64,000 bases of DNA, taken from the NCBI GenBank assembly GCA_963765135.1, contig CAVXUX010000002.1:930001-994000 (forward strand), given 5' to 3'. Within the stretch, counting starts at the first letter, position 1, and each line of letters starts with the position of its first letter. This DNA comes from JACVRW01 sp963765135. GTDB lineage: Bacteria > Actinomycetota > Thermoleophilia > Solirubrobacterales > Thermoleophilaceae. Of the stretch, positions 31,144 to 39,145 are shown piece by piece. Below the pieces are notes generated by a model that saw nothing but the letters and a program-made list of their open reading frames with translations, was not told the DNA's origin and did no database searches. The position numbers were made by a program, and so were the translations under genes.

Positions 31144-32647
31144 TGAACGACAACACCGAGACACAGCTGGCGCGCCCGGAGCTGCGCAAGAAGCCGACAG
31201 TGATCCTGGGCGGCGGCCCGGCGGGCCTGACCGCCGGCTACCTGCTGGCCAAGCAGGGGCTCCCCGTGGTCATCCTCGAGGCCGAGGACCAGGTCGGCGG
31301 GATCGCCAAGACCGCGGTGCGCGACGGCTACCGCTTCGACCTCGGCGGGCATCGCTTCTTCACGAAGGCCAAGGAGGTCGACGACCTCTGGCACGAGATC
31401 ATGCGCGAGGACTTCCTCAAGCGCCCGCGCATGTCGCGCATCTTCTGGAACGGCAAGTTCCTCGACTACCCGCTGCGCGGCCCCGACGTGATCAAGAAGC
31501 TCGGCCCGGTCGAGCTGACGCGCGCGTTCCTCTCGTACCTGTGGGCGCAGCTGAAGCCGAAGGGCAAGGAGGACACGTTCGAGCAGTGGGTGTCGAACCG
31601 CTTCGGCAAGCGCCTCTTCAACCTCTTCTTCAAGTCCTACACCGAGAAGGTCTGGGGCGTCCCGACGTCCGAGATCCGCGCCGAGTGGGCGGCCCAGCGG
31701 ATCAAGGGCCTGTCGTTCTTCAGCGCCGCCAAGGCGGCCTTCTTCGGCAACACGCGGCGACAAGATCAAGTCGCTCATCTCCGAGTTCAACTATCCCCGC
31801 TACGGCCCCGGCCAGATGTGGGAGACGATGGCCGACGACATCCAGCAGGCTCGGCGGCCAGGTGCTGCTCGAGAAGCGGGTGACCAAGCTCGAGTTCGAC
31901 GGCGAGCGCTGCGTGCGCGTCTGGGCCGGCGAGGAGAGCTGGGAGCCGTCGGCGGTGATCTCGTCGCTGGCGCTGCGCAACACCGTCGGCATCGCGGACC
32001 CGCATCCGAAGCCCGAGGTGCTCGCCGCCGCGAAGGGCCTGCGCTACCGCGACTTCCTCACGGTCGCCGTGGTGCTCAACGGCGACGACATCTTCCCGGA
32101 CAACTGGATCTACATCCACGTGCCCGAGGTCAAGGTCGGGCGCATCCAGAACTTCCGCTCGTGGAGCCCCTGGATGGTCCCGGACCCGAGCAAGGCGTGC
32201 GTCGGCCTCGAGTACTTCTGCTTCCAGGGCGACGAGCTCTGGGAGATGGACGACGACAAGCTCGTCAAGCTCGGCATGCGCGAGCTCGAGAAGCTCGGCC
32301 TCGCCCGCTCCGACCAGCTCGAGTTCGGGTTCGTCGAGCGCGTCCCCAAGGCGTACCCGATGTACGACGCCGACTACTCCGATCGCGTGCACGCGATCCG
32401 CTCCTGGCTCGACGGCCTCGACAACTTCATCCAGGTCGGCCGCAACGGGCTGCACCGCTACAACAACTCGGATCACTCCATGCTCACCGCGATGCGCGCG
32501 GTGGACAACCTCGTGAAGGGCACCGACCACGACATCTGGGCGGTCAACGCCGAGTCGGCGTACCACGAGGAGGGTGAGCAGGAAGAGCAGCAGCCGTACA
32601 TCGAGGCGCCCGACACGGACGCGATGAAGGAGCCGCTGCACCGCTAG
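31143..32647 (+). CDS. FAD-dependent oxidoreductase, UDP-galactopyranose-mutase/HemY-like (frame broken twice)
   Basis: The N-terminal Rossmann segment TVILGGGPAGLTAGYLLAKQ binds FAD, followed by VVILEAEDQVGGIAKT and FDLGGHRFFTKAKEVDDL, which match the UGM/protoporphyrinogen-oxidase superfamily (COG1232 type). The middle has NLFFKSYTEKVWGVP and the C-terminus GRNGLHRYNNSDHSMLTA, where the flavin pyrophosphate is usually held. Breaks lie near 31757 and 31847. In a glycan region, a sugar-ring mutase or related flavoprotein role is plausible. It is coupled to the GT39-like gene by TGATG and has about 500 residues after repair. Confidence 0.78.
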
Positions 32648-32650
32648 CCG

Positions 32651-33502
32651 GTGCCGCTCTCGGCCTTCTCCCTGGCGCTCGGCGCCGCCTTCCTCCACGC
32701 GACCTGGAACGTCCTGCTCGCGGGGGCCCGCGACAGCGAGGCCGCCACGGCCGTGGCCACGCTGTGCGGTGTTGTGCTGCTGGCGCCGGTGGCGCTCCTC
32801 ACCGGCGATGTGTCGGACGCGGCGCTGCCGTTCGCGGGGGCCTCGGCCGCGTTGCACGTGGGCTACCTCGCCCTGCTCGCACGGGCGTATCAGGGCGGCG
32901 AGGTGAGCGTCGTCTATCCGGTGTCGCGCGGCACGGCGCCCGTGCTGGTGCTGGCGTTCGGGGCACTCTTCCTCGGCGAGGGCGCGTCGGCGCTGGCCGT
33001 GGCCGGCGTGATCGCGGTCTCGGCGGGCGTGTTCATGGTGGGGGCTGGACGAGAAACTCGCGCTATCCGAGAGAAACTCGTCCAACCCCCCGGGCGTGAC
33101 CTGCTCTTCGGCCTCGCCATCGCCCTGACGATCGCCGCCTACACGCTCGTGGATGCGGAGGGTGTGGACCATGCGCAGGCGCCCGCTTACCTCTTCCTCT
33201 TGCTCGCTCCCTCGAGCGCCGTGTACGCCGGGGCGCTCGCGTTCGGCGGCCGCGGCGAGCAGATGCGCGCCGAGCTGCGCCCGCGCGCGTTCCTGACCGG
33301 CGCGTGCATCGTCGGCGCGTACGGCTCCGTGCTCGCGGCGCTGCGGCTCGCCGACGCGGCCCCCGTGGCGGCCGTGCGCGAATCCAGCGTCGTGATCGCC
33401 GCCCTCCTGGCCGCTGTCTTTCTCCACGAGCGAGTCGATGCCCGGCGCCTGAGCGGAGCGCTCTGCGTCGTCGCCGGCGTCGCCGCGATCGCCTACTCGT
33501 AG
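32651..33502 (+). CDS. EamA/DMT-family transporter
   Basis: This 283-residue protein starts at GTG with MPLSAFSLALGAAFLHATWN. It has ten hydrophobic helices in two EamA-like repeats of about 140 residues each. The ends of the halves read VYPVSRGTAPVLVLAFGALFLGE and AAVRESSVVIAALLAAVFLHERVDARRL, the well-known pre-last-helix pattern of DMT exporters. Substrates range from amino acids and nucleotide sugars to drugs. The gene starts 4 bases after the flavoprotein stop, so it is probably co-transcribed, and converges with the sulfatase-like gene, overlapping by 10 bases. Confidence 0.82.
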   Translation: MPLSAFSLALGAAFLHATWNVLLAGARDSEAATAVATLCGVVLLAPVALLTGDVSDAALPFAGASAALHVGYLALLARAYQGGEVSVVYPVSRGTAPVLVLAFGALFLGEGASALAVAGVIAVSAGVFMVGAGRETRAIREKLVQPPGRDLLFGLAIALTIAAYTLVDAEGVDHAQAPAYLFLLLAPSSAVYAGALAFGGRGEQMRAELRPRAFLTGACIVGAYGSVLAALRLADAAPVAAVRESSVVIAALLAAVFLHERVDARRLSGALCVVAGVAAIAYS

Positions 33503-34947
33503 TACGGCAGCGGGCCGCCGGCCGCGTCCAGGATCTGGCTGTAGAGCTCGGCGCTCACGCCGGGATGGCGGTCCACGAGGTCGACGAACTCGTGCGGGTC
33601 CGTGCGCAGGTCGTAGAGCGTGCGCTCGTTGCCCTGGTTGTCGCCGATCAGGACCCAGTCGTCGGTGCGGATGAAGAAGCGGTTGTACATGCCGCCGTAG
33701 TGGAAGTCGCGGCGCTGGCTGGGCTGCCTGCCGTCCAGCACGGGGGAGAGGTCGGCCCCCTCCATCCAGCCCGGCGGATCGATGCCGACCATCGAGAGCA
33801 GCGTCGGCCCCACGTCATGGGTCGAGGTGAAGTAGCTGCTCGTCCCGCCGGCGGCCCTGCCGTCGGGGTGCACGATCACGAACGGGACCTGCGCCAGCTC
33901 GGGGTGCAGCTGGGAGGGCACCTTGCCGGTGTAGCCGCGCTCGCCGAGCAGGTAGCCGTGGTCGGAGAGGAACAGGATCACCGTGTTGTCGGCCAGCCCC
34001 GACGCGTAGAAGCGGTCCATGAAGCGCCCCAGCCAGTGGTCGGTCTGCGTGACCTCGGCGGCGTAGATCGCGTGCAGCTCGCGGAGCTGGGCCTCCGAGA
34101 AGTTGCGCGCGAAGCCGTAGCGCGTCACGCCGATCTTCTCGCCCTGGTAGCCCGGGTCGCTGTACATGCGGATGTACTTCTCGACGGGGCTCCACGGCTC
34201 GTGCGGGTCGAAGCAGTCGACCACCATGCAGAACGGCTGGCGCAGCCGCGCGGCGTCGAGCGTGTTCGTCGCCTCCGTGAACACGCGCGCCGCGCAGGTC
34301 TCCTCCTCGTGCACGCCGGCGCCGGAGTTCGCCAGGTACTCGCGCATCCCGGGCACGTAGCGCTCGTCGCGCAGGAACGGCGGCAGCCACTCGTACACGG
34401 TGTCGAGCGACACGCTGCTCGCCGGCCTGAACGTTCCCGCCTGACCGGGTATCGACTTCCAGTGGTCGAAGGTCTTGCGGAACGGCTCGTAGGCCTGCGT
34501 GAAGCCGAGGTGCGGGTTGTCCGATACCTGCGCGGTCCAGTAGCCGTGGCGGCGCAGCTCGCTCGTGAACGTGTGCTCCACGTCGTCGATCGGCAGCCAG
34601 CCGGGGCTCGTGCCCAGCTCGAGGTTCGGCTTCCAGTTGCGGTACGGGAAGATCCGCTTGCAGGTGAAGATCGAGCGGCGCGCCGGGATCGTCACCATCG
34701 CCTCCGGGAAGGCGCGGTTGAAGCGCAGGCCGCGGTCGGCGATCGCGTCGATGTTCGGGGTCTTCACCTCGGGGGAGCCGTAGGCGCCGACGTGGTCCGG
34801 GCGCAGGCTGTCGACTATCACCAGCAGCACGTTCATGTGCTCGCGCGAGCCGGTCTCGTCCATCGAGCAACCGACCGCCGGGAGCAGGGCCGCGCCCGCC
34901 GCGCCCGCGGCGCCTGCCTGGAGGAATCGGCGGCGGTTCATGCGCAT
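33493..34947 (-). CDS. Sulfatase-like Tat lipoprotein with Thr at the formylglycine site
   Basis: This protein of about 484 residues begins MRMNRRRFLQAGAAGAAGAA, a twin-arginine signal, and has a lipobox AVGC near residue 27, so it is probably exported folded and lipid-anchored. The sulfatase fold is clear: NVLLVIVDSLRPDHVGAYG with metal Asp, the active-site region VTIPARRSIFTCKR, DCFDPHEPW, and FLSDHGYLLGERGYTGK. Sulfatases use Cys or Ser (made into formylglycine) in C/S-x-P-x-R; here Thr86 occupies that position. A Thr nucleophile is used by some phosphodiesterases of this superfamily, so this may be a phosphohydrolase. A longer upstream start (35061) overlaps the divergent gene and is less likely. 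Confidence 0.82.
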   Translation of the reverse strand: MRMNRRRFLQAGAAGAAGAALLPAVGCSMDETGSREHMNVLLVIVDSLRPDHVGAYGSPEVKTPNIDAIADRGLRFNRAFPEAMVTIPARRSIFTCKRIFPYRNWKPNLELGTSPGWLPIDDVEHTFTSELRRHGYWTAQVSDNPHLGFTQAYEPFRKTFDHWKSIPGQAGTFRPASSVSLDTVYEWLPPFLRDERYVPGMREYLANSGAGVHEEETCAARVFTEATNTLDAARLRQPFCMVVDCFDPHEPWSPVEKYIRMYSDPGYQGEKIGVTRYGFARNFSEAQLRELHAIYAAEVTQTDHWLGRFMDRFYASGLADNTVILFLSDHGYLLGERGYTGKVPSQLHPELAQVPFVIVHPDGRAAGGTSSYFTSTHDVGPTLLSMVGIDPPGWMEGADLSPVLDGRQPSQRRDFHYGGMYNRFFIRTDDWVLIGDNQGNERTLYDLRTDPHEFVDLVDRHPGVSAELYSQILDAAGGPLPYYE

Positions 34948-35050
34948 GCGGGCGCGGAGGCTAGCTGACGTCTTGTGGCTCCCCGCCAAGTGTGTCCGGG
35001 TTCGCGCTCCGAGCTTCACTGAGGTGGTTTTCGTGCCGATCACACCCTTG

Positions 35051-36304
35051 ATGCATCGCATCGCGGTGAGCCTGATCCTGCTCGCGCTGGCGCCGTCCGC
35101 GGCGGCGGCCCAGACCCCGTACCCGCTCGGCCGGCTGGTGCCGCCCGAGTACGCGCAGGCCCCCGACGGTGTCCCGCGCGGGCCGGTCGGCGACTACCCC
35201 GAGGACTGGGCCAAGTGCGGCGACGGCCACCGCCCGGAGGCGCAGGTCTATCCGCGCGAGCTCGACCCGCGCGCGGTCGACCCCGTGGCCCCGAACCCGC
35301 TGGTCGGCACGAAGTGGTTCGTCGATCGGATGGAGCCCGCCTACACGCAGTGGGCGCGCTGGAAGCGGGCCGGCAAGGCCGGCGACGCCGACGAGATCTG
35401 GAAGCTCGCGCGCGAGCCGCGCTTCCGCTGGTTCGGGCGCTTCACGAGCCCGCGTATGCAGAAGAAGGTGCGCGGCTTCCTCGACCGGGTCCAGTGCGAC
35501 CAGCCGGGAGCGGTGCCGATGATGGTCGTGATGCGCCACCAGGGCCGCGCCTGCCGCCCCGACTACCTGGCCGGCGGGCTGGCCGAGGACCGGCGCACGA
35601 TGAGGTGGTACGACCAGTTCGCCGACGCGGTCGGCGACGCCCGCGTGGTGATCGCCTTCGAGCCCGACTCGCTCGGCACGATCGACTGCCTGGCGCCGTC
35701 GCGGCGCGACGACCGGTTGCGCATGCTGCGCCACGGCGTGGACGTGCTCTCGGAGCTGCCCAACGCGACGATCTACCTCGAGGCGGGCGCATCGGACTGG
35801 GAGCCGGCGAGCAGGACGGCCAAGCAGCTGCGCGCGATCGGCGTGTCCAAGGTGCGCGGGTTCATGCTCAACGTGACCCACCACGACTGGACGCGCGCGA
35901 ACATCCAGCACGGGCTGGAGATCTCGCGCCTCGTGGGCGGCAAGCACTTCATCGTCAACACGAGCTACAACGGCCGCGGGCCGATCCACTTCCGCAGGTG
36001 GATCAACCGCTCGCGCCACATCTGGCGCACGATCAACGTCTGGTGCCACCCCGGCCTGCGCGGCCTCGGCCCGCCGCCGACCACGGCGACCTCGAACCCG
36101 CTGGTGGACGCCTACATGTACATCAACCGGCCCGGCTACTCGGCCGGCGCCTGCAACGGCGGACCGCTCCCGATCGGCACCTGGTGGGCCGAACGCGGGC
36201 TGATGTACGCGCAGTACGCGACCGACTGGGAAGGGCCCCCGCCGGGCACCAGGTTCGGCCTGTTCAGGCGCTACTCGCTGCGGGCACTCGGCGCGTTCGA
36301 CTGA
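35051..36304 (+). CDS. Secreted glycoside-hydrolase-family-6-like protein, catalytic Asp missing
   Basis: The 417-residue protein has a signal peptide (MHRIAVSLILLALAPSAAAA). GH6 landmarks are VIAFEPDSLGTIDCL, NATIYLEAGASDWEP, VRGFMLNVTHHDWT, KHFIVNTSYNGRG and a late NRPGYSAGACNGGP, so the fold is that of cellulases/cellobiohydrolases. The usual acid-carrying RDC segment is here GRAC (Ala167), and the usual PGESDG-type loop is HPGLRGLG, so classic catalytic Asp residues are absent. It may act differently or bind glycan without cutting it. The ATG at 35051 is preceded by a plus-strand GTG at 35033 that is less likely. The gene ends before a large inverted repeat. Confidence 0.78.
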   Translation: MHRIAVSLILLALAPSAAAAQTPYPLGRLVPPEYAQAPDGVPRGPVGDYPEDWAKCGDGHRPEAQVYPRELDPRAVDPVAPNPLVGTKWFVDRMEPAYTQWARWKRAGKAGDADEIWKLAREPRFRWFGRFTSPRMQKKVRGFLDRVQCDQPGAVPMMVVMRHQGRACRPDYLAGGLAEDRRTMRWYDQFADAVGDARVVIAFEPDSLGTIDCLAPSRRDDRLRMLRHGVDVLSELPNATIYLEAGASDWEPASRTAKQLRAIGVSKVRGFMLNVTHHDWTRANIQHGLEISRLVGGKHFIVNTSYNGRGPIHFRRWINRSRHIWRTINVWCHPGLRGLGPPPTTATSNPLVDAYMYINRPGYSAGACNGGPLPIGTWWAERGLMYAQYATDWEGPPPGTRFGLFRRYSLRALGAFD

Positions 36305-36322
36305 TGCCCTCGCTGGGCCCGG

Positions 36323-36452
36323 GCCAACGGCAGCAATAAAGGGTGGGCCCGGCCTCGCGCTGGCGGCCGCAGGAGGGGTCCCGGAAGAAGCGTCGCTATA
36401 CGGGACGCTTCTTCCGTATCCCCCCGGTCACCCCCTTATTGCTGCTGTTGGC
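36323..36452. repeat. 130-bp nested inverted repeat between convergent genes
   Basis: Outer arms GCCAACGGCAGCAATAA (36323-36339) and TTATTGCTGCTGTTGGC (36436-36452) are complementary at 16 of 17 positions, the odd pair being a G-U wobble. Inner arms CGGAAGAAGCGTC (36382-36394) and GACGCTTCTTCCG (36404-36416) pair perfectly over 13 bp around a 9-base loop. The element fills the gap between the GH6-like gene (plus) and the kinase gene (minus). It could be a bidirectional terminator, a processed RNA structure or a small palindromic mobile repeat. No T-run follows either stem. Confidence 0.6.
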
Positions 36453-36477
36453 TGGCGCTCAAGCCAGGTGCCCGCGG

Positions 36478-37320
36478 CTAGCCCAACGCCCTGGCCAGCG
36501 CCCACAGCCGCGCCGCCCATGCCTCATCGGTGATCCATGTCGCTTCTGCGACAGCGCGCGCCCGCGTCCATGCGCCCGCGCGCTCGGCGTCCATGCCCGC
36601 GGCCGTGGCGTAGCGCGCCACCCAGCTCCACGCGGTCTCGGCGGCGGCGTCCGGGTCCGTCGGCAGCGGGGGCGCGTCCGGCTCGACGAGCGCCCAGATG
36701 TCGGCGTGGCGGTCTCCACGCACGCCCTTCGGGTCGATGACCCGCCACTCGGTGCCGTGCAACAGGACATTGCCGCCGTGGAGGTCGGCGTGCACCAGCA
36801 CGTCGTCGTCGGCGGGTTCGGTGAGCCGCTTCAGCTCCGAGCCGCTCCAATCCGCGCAGAACTCGCTCATCGAGATGAACTCGTCGCCGGGGTTGGCTTG
36901 GGCGTGCAGCCTCGCCGCCAGCTCGCCCAGCAGCTCGAGCCGCTTCTCCCAGCTCAGGCCGCTGGCGTCCATGGGCGTACCCGGCTCGAGCCGTTCCAGC
37001 AGCAGCGTGAAGCCGTCGTCGCGCTGACCCAGAAGGTTCGCCACCGCGCCCGTCGGCTCATAGAACGCCAGCGCCTGGCCCTCGCCCGCCAACCAGCGGT
37101 CGTCACGGTGGCCGCGCGGGTTCACCTTCAGCACCGCGCCCTCGGCCGCGCACACCAAGCCGACGGCGCCGCCATCGAGCGGCTCGGGGTCGGACAGGTG
37201 CCAAGCGTCGACCGCCGCGTCGAAGCGCTCTGCGACGTCCGCCGCCAGCTCGCGCGTGTCGGCCTCCGGCCAGTACCCGGCCCACTTGAGGGCCAGCTGC
37301 TCCAGCGCCTCTACGAGAAC
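36478..37320 (-). CDS. Aminoglycoside phosphotransferase-family kinase (streptomycin-6-kinase-like)
   Basis: About 280 residues with an APH-type kinase fold: VLKVNPRGHRDDRWLAGEGQAL near the N-lobe, LLLERLEPGTPM in the hinge, the catalytic loop VLVHADLHGGNVLLHG (HxDxxxxN) and VIDPKGVRGDRHADIW as the DFG-equivalent. The order fits APH(6)/hydroxyurea-type kinases that phosphorylate sugars or amino sugars. No ATG, GTG or TTG is seen at the expected start, and the frame opens inside the end of the GT39-like gene, so the start near 37320 is unresolved. Because it is coupled to a glycosyltransferase, a sugar or nucleoside substrate is as likely as an antibiotic. Confidence 0.72.
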   Translation of the reverse strand, partial: VLVEALEQLALKWAGYWPEADTRELAADVAERFDAAVDAWHLSDPEPLDGGAVGLVCAAEGAVLKVNPRGHRDDRWLAGEGQALAFYEPTGAVANLLGQRDDGFTLLLERLEPGTPMDASGLSWEKRLELLGELAARLHAQANPGDEFISMSEFCADWSGSELKRLTEPADDDVLVHADLHGGNVLLHGTEWRVIDPKGVRGDRHADIWALVEPDAPPLPTDPDAAAETAWSWVARYATAAGMDAERAGAWTRARAVAEATWITDEAWAARLWALARALG

Positions 37321-39114
37321 GGCTCCGGCTCCACTGCCTTGGGGATCCTGATCAGCGGCGGTCCGTAGGCCTGCTCGCAGTCGCGCAGCCGGTAGATGCG
37401 CACGGTCGGCCCCGGCCGTTCGTAGGCGCGCGGGTAGTAGTTGTACGAGAGGTCGAAGTTGAAGGGCACGGGGTCGGCGCCCTTCTTGTAGGGGCTGAAC
37501 TCGCGCACCAGGTCGGACTCGCGCTCGAGGCGCGCGTAGTAGGCGCGGGCGCGCGGGTCGCCGCTCTCGAGCGCGCGGTCGCGCACCACGTTCACCGTCA
37601 TCACCAGGCAGTAGCCATAGAGGCGGTAGTCGTCGATCACCTCGGGCGCCAGCACGGCGTGGTAGGCCGACGCGCGCACGCCGCCGTCGGGCCGCACGAA
37701 CAGGCCCGGCTTGTACTGGTCGCACACGCGCCGGCCGCCTGCGGCCATGTAGGACCAGCCGCGCTCGGTCCAGCCCGGCTGCGCGGGGCAGCGCGACAGC
37801 CACGCGGGGATCCGCCCGTCGGGGTTGGAGCGGAAGTAGCGCCCTGGCACGGCCGGCTCGATCGACACGCGCAGCCCGGGCGGGTAGGTCTCGGACAGCC
37901 AATCGCGGGCCTGGCTGAGCGTGTCCTCGCGCCCCAGCACGCGCGCGGTCCGCACGTCGGCGAGCAGCGGCTGGGCGATCACCGCGAGCGCGAGCGCCGC
38001 GATCGCCGGCGCGTGCCAGCGCCGCTCGGGCAGCAACTCGGCCACGCGCACCACGCCCACGGCGGCCAGCATCGCCAGCGCCGGGTAGGCCGGCAGCAGC
38101 CAGCGCCCGAAGTAGCGCGACTGCAGCGCCAGGTAGGCGAACAGCGCCAGCGGCAGCGCCACCAGCACCAGGCCGCGCACGAGCTCGCGCCGCAGCAGCA
38201 GCACCGCGCCGGCGAGCGCGGCCGCCATGCCGGCCCAGCCGAGCCCCCAGGTGAGGCTGTCGAGGTAGTAGGAGAACCCGCCCGACTCCTGCCCCGGCTT
38301 CGGGTCGCTGGCGGCCACGTCGGCCTGGTCGCGCAGGTCGGTCCACCAGTCGCCGAGCGAGCCGAACACGTACGGGTTGAGCAGCGCGAACACGATCGCC
38401 GCGGCCGCGCCGCCGAGCGCGAGCCCCGCGACCGGGCGGGCGCCGTCCGCGCGCAGGCGGGCCACCGCCGCGATCGCGAGCGGGAGCAGGACGAGCCCGG
38501 CCGTGTACTTGAACGCGATCGCCAGGCCGGCCGCCGCGCCGGCGAGCGACGTAGTCGCGGGTGCGACCCTCGTCGGCCGCGCGCACCGACCACATCAGCG
38601 CCAGCGCCACGCCGGTCAGCGCACCCACGTCGGTCACGGCCACGCGCGAGTAGGCGACCGGCAGGAACGCGAACGCGAGCACGGCCGCGGCGACCAGCCC
38701 CTCGCGCACGCCCCAGAGCCGCCGGGCGGCCGCGTAGGTGGCCGCGACGCCGGCCATGCCGAGCACCGCGGCGAGCGTGCGCGCGACGATCCAGATCTCG
38801 CCCGGGTCCTTGTCGAACTGCTCGGTGACGTTTCCGTACGGCAGGCCGAAGAGGAACCCGAGCGGCCCGTACAGCACCCGCAGCGTTCCGTAGACCAGGT
38901 ACGTGTACGCGGCGGGGTTCTGGTAGTAGCCCGGATCGAGGTCCTGCCAGAACATCTCCACGGCGCGGCTGGTGAAGTGCGACGCCTCGTCGATCGAGTA
39001 GACGAACGGCAGCCCGTAGTCGTTGTGCCACACGCGCAGGGCGAAGCCCGCGACGAGGATCAGGCCCAGGATCAGGCGTTGCACGCGGCGGAACGCTAGC
39101 CAGAACGGCGCCAA
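37311..39114 (-). CDS. GT39-like membrane glycosyltransferase (frame broken once)
   Basis: The first outer loop contains FVYSIDEASHFTSRAVEMFWQDLDP, with the acidic pair of PMT/ArnT-type transferases, followed by GYYQNPAAYTYLVY. Ten or more helices are seen, with YFGRWLLPAYPALAMLAAVG near the middle. The soluble C-terminal tail includes RDCEQAYGPPLIRIPKAVEP. One break lies near 38552, just after DYV; the part downstream resumes with AAAGLAIAFKYTAG. TTG at 39114 or GTG at 39084 may be the start. The gene is divergent from ribD with a palindrome in between and overlaps the downstream kinase frame by about ten bases. Confidence 0.78.
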
Positions 39115-39126
39115 CCCTCAGGTATC

Positions 39127-39144
39127 GTTGATTCGCGAGTCAAC
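39127..39144. promoter_or_regulatory. 18-base near-perfect palindrome before ribD, candidate operator
   Basis: GTTGATTCGCGAGTCAAC reads the same on the other strand except for one mismatched pair. It ends 1 base before the ATG at 39146 and 12 bases outside the divergent GT39-like start. A TTGA(N)TCAA-type frame with a TCGCGA centre is typical for TetR- or other dimeric repressor sites. Its place would let a bound protein block both starts. Confidence 0.5.
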
Positions 39145-39145
39145 A

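Noticed and set aside
39115..39145. FMN riboswitch in front of ribD
   Set aside because: The gap to the divergent gene is about 31 bases, far too short for the conserved RNA, and no matching segments are seen inside the neighbouring coding region.
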